Origin: Chthoniobacter flavus Ellin428
GTDB taxonomy: Bacteria > Verrucomicrobiota > Verrucomicrobiia > Chthoniobacterales > Chthoniobacteraceae
Reading direction: 5' to 3'
Assembly: GCF_000173075.1 (NCBI RefSeq)
Contig: NZ_ABVL01000001.1
Span: forward strand, 496,001 to 560,000
Length of the DNA: 64,000 nt
Translations under genes and position numbers: made by a program
Shown: positions 62,796 through 64,000 of the stretch, one piece after another
Position numbering within the stretch: the first letter of the stretch is position 1
Layout: every line of letters starts with the position of its first letter
Notes under the pieces: generated by a model
Told to the model about the DNA's origin: nothing
What the model saw: the letters and a program-made list of their open reading frames with translations, nothing else
Databases searched by the model: none

Positions 62796-63583
62796 AGATA
62801 TAGCCGCCGGCGGAGAGGCGGCTGTGCCAGCCTCTTGTCACACCCCAATCCCACGCCGGTTGGGTAGCGATTTCCACATTGGAATCGATCCGCTCCCACG
62901 GTCCTGATGTTTCCCTGCATCTCGGCGAATATCTCGTCGGAATTCCCCCGGGCGCCATGGTGCCGGGGTGGGGGCGTTGTGAGGGCGCCGTCGGTTTCCC
63001 TGAAAAATTCTCAAAAAGTCTCTTGCATGAATTCGCGCCTGCCCTTACACATCTCGTCCCCTTTCGCGCTCTCTTGAGTCTCTACTCAACGCTCTCGCGG
63101 CTCCGGTCTCAGGCCGGTGGCTTCGCGACGTCGGGTGAAGCCAAAACGGAGCCGGTGAGGGGAAGAGCGCGGTGCTGAAAGGCGTCGCCAAAAGATCAGA
63201 CGATCGAACCGACAATACCGCGAGGGATTGGCGAAGAGGATCGAAGATCGACCCAGACAACGTCGGGAGATGTTGCTCCGAGTGCGCTGAGAGGCGCGCA
63301 GAAATCGCAGCCGAAGCCGCGAGGCGGAGGTTGTGGATTCGCAGAAAAAACGCGAATGCGAAGAAAATAGCTTGCGCCGCAAGTGAAAACTCCTAGTGTC
63401 CGCGCTCCCCGCTCCCGGCGGACGCTGCAAAAATGCCCGCCCCGGCGGGTTTTCTAGTCTCTACGTTCTGCCGAAAGCGGATGCGGAGACCTCGCGGTGA
63501 AAGCCGTGAACGAAGGTGGCTGAAGGGCCGCCAAGTGTGGCGCCAGTCGCCGAAAGCTGCAGACCCAAAAACAATTTTCCACA
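62796..63583 (+). promoter_or_regulatory. 788-base leader region in front of rpsL
   Basis: No gene is convincing here. Two possible sigma-70-like promoters are seen: TTGCAT-17-TACACA at 63023-63051 and a weaker TTGCGC-16-TAGTGT at 63372-63399. An inverted repeat TTGAGT-CTCT-ACTCAA lies near 63074. The region probably carries the str operon promoter and leader. Confidence 0.4.
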
Positions 63584-63997
63584 ATGCCAACGATCAACCA
63601 GCTCGTCCGTAAAGGTCGCTCCAAAGTGACGGTGAAATCCAAGTCGCCGGCGCTGACCAATTGCCCGCAACGCCGTGGCGTGTGCGTGCAGGTCATGACT
63701 CGCACCCCGAAGAAGCCGAACTCCGCGCTTCGTAAAGTTGCCAAGGTGCGCCTCACGAACGGGCAGGAAGTGATCGCTTACATCCCCGGCGAAGGTCACA
63801 ACCTCCAGGAGCACTCGATCGTTCTCGTTCGCGGTGGTCGTGTGAAGGATCTTCCGGGTGTTCGTTATCATATCGTCCGCGGCACGCTCGACGCCCTTGG
63901 CGTTGATGGCCGCCGTCGCAGCCGTTCCAAATACGGTGCGAAGCGTCCGAAGGCTGGCGCCGAAGCCGCCGCTGCCGGCAAGGGCAAGAAGAAGTAA
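63584..63997 (+). CDS. rpsL: 30S ribosomal protein S12
   Basis: 137 residues. [46 protein letters not shown] and [34 protein letters not shown] are the invariant S12 blocks. The Lys of [10 protein letters not shown] and the Lys of VKDLPG (sites of streptomycin-resistance changes) are present. S12 sits in the decoding centre of the small subunit. The C-terminal Ala/Lys tail is slightly longer than in E. coli. It usually heads the str operon (rpsL, rpsG, fusA), so rpsG is expected just outside the window. Confidence 0.97.
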   Translation: MPTINQLVRKGRSKVTVKSKSPALTNCPQRRGVCVQVMTRTPKKPNSALRKVAKVRLTNGQEVIAYIPGEGHNLQEHSIVLVRGGRVKDLPGVRYHIVRGTLDALGVDGRRRSRSKYGAKRPKAGAEAAAAGKGKKK

Positions 63998-64000
63998 TCC

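Overview
The window most likely comes from a member of the Verrucomicrobiota (soil or freshwater type). This is inferred from gene content. There is a short ECF-like sigma factor of the Rhodopirellula/Verrucomicrobium kind, directly followed by an anti-sigma-like membrane protein and by the DUF1587/1592/1588/1585 cytochrome-like plus DUF1552 pair. There are giant Calx-beta/PQQ/Kelch surface proteins, a PEP-CTERM protein with autotransporter-type beta-strand repeats, and many secreted proteins of unknown function. Most of the window is GC-rich. The SIR2-STAND gene at 43920-46952 is clearly AT-richer: two 60-base stretches counted by eye gave 40-42 % G+C.

Layout. 0.1-14.4 kb: one enormous M36 metallopeptidase/adhesin-like gene, broken by three frameshifts around 8.25-8.76 kb. 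14.5-18.3 kb: a small secreted protein, a poly(ADP-ribose) glycohydrolase-like protein, and a membrane sulfatase/LTA-synthase-type enzyme with a damaged 5' end. 18.3-24.0 kb: sigma factor, anti-sigma-like protein, DUF1592 cytochrome-like protein and DUF1552 protein, probably one transcription unit. 24.1-28.0 kb: a vWA - PP2C - protein kinase (with helix-hairpin-helix) triad. 28.0-31.1 kb: two MFS exporters and two small genes. 31.2-38.8 kb: small stress or envelope genes (two DUF6799-like paralogues, DUF892 ferritin-like, cupredoxin-like, CBS, DUF72, NarL-type response regulator, outer-membrane barrel). 38.8-43.6 kb: lipocalin, PQQ propeller, secreted protein, LRR-DUF1963. 43.9-50.2 kb: SIR2-NB-ARC-TPR defence-like gene, DUF4240, VapBC, and a LarA-like DUF2088 protein. 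The VapBC pair sits between two copies of the 3' end of the DUF2088 gene. 50.3-57.3 kb: PEP-CTERM protein, a GH13 trehalose-synthase-like enzyme, small genes, a DUF1963 relic, and an AraC regulator. 57.4-64 kb: a LamG/beta-propeller/di-haem cytochrome fusion and rpsL, the probable head of the str ribosomal operon.

Three loci stand out. They are the vWA/PP2C/kinase triad, the SIR2-STAND-TPR gene, and the PARG-like hydrolase, which implies ADP-ribose chemistry. The intergenic space holds several families of hairpin-forming repeats (units AGTAATCAGT, AGAGCCAAGTG, CTCGTTACCAAAG, CATCCTGCCGCT) and a candidate structured RNA near 31.4-31.6 kb.

Caution: at least ten probable one-base indels split otherwise healthy-looking genes (positions near 8249, 8312, 8757, 16531, 19285/19345, 29998, 35303, 51585, 52423, 54037). 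This density in unrelated genes suggests sequencing or assembly error more than true decay, so several genes are annotated here across a frameshift. All functions are judged by reading the sequence; no database search was run.
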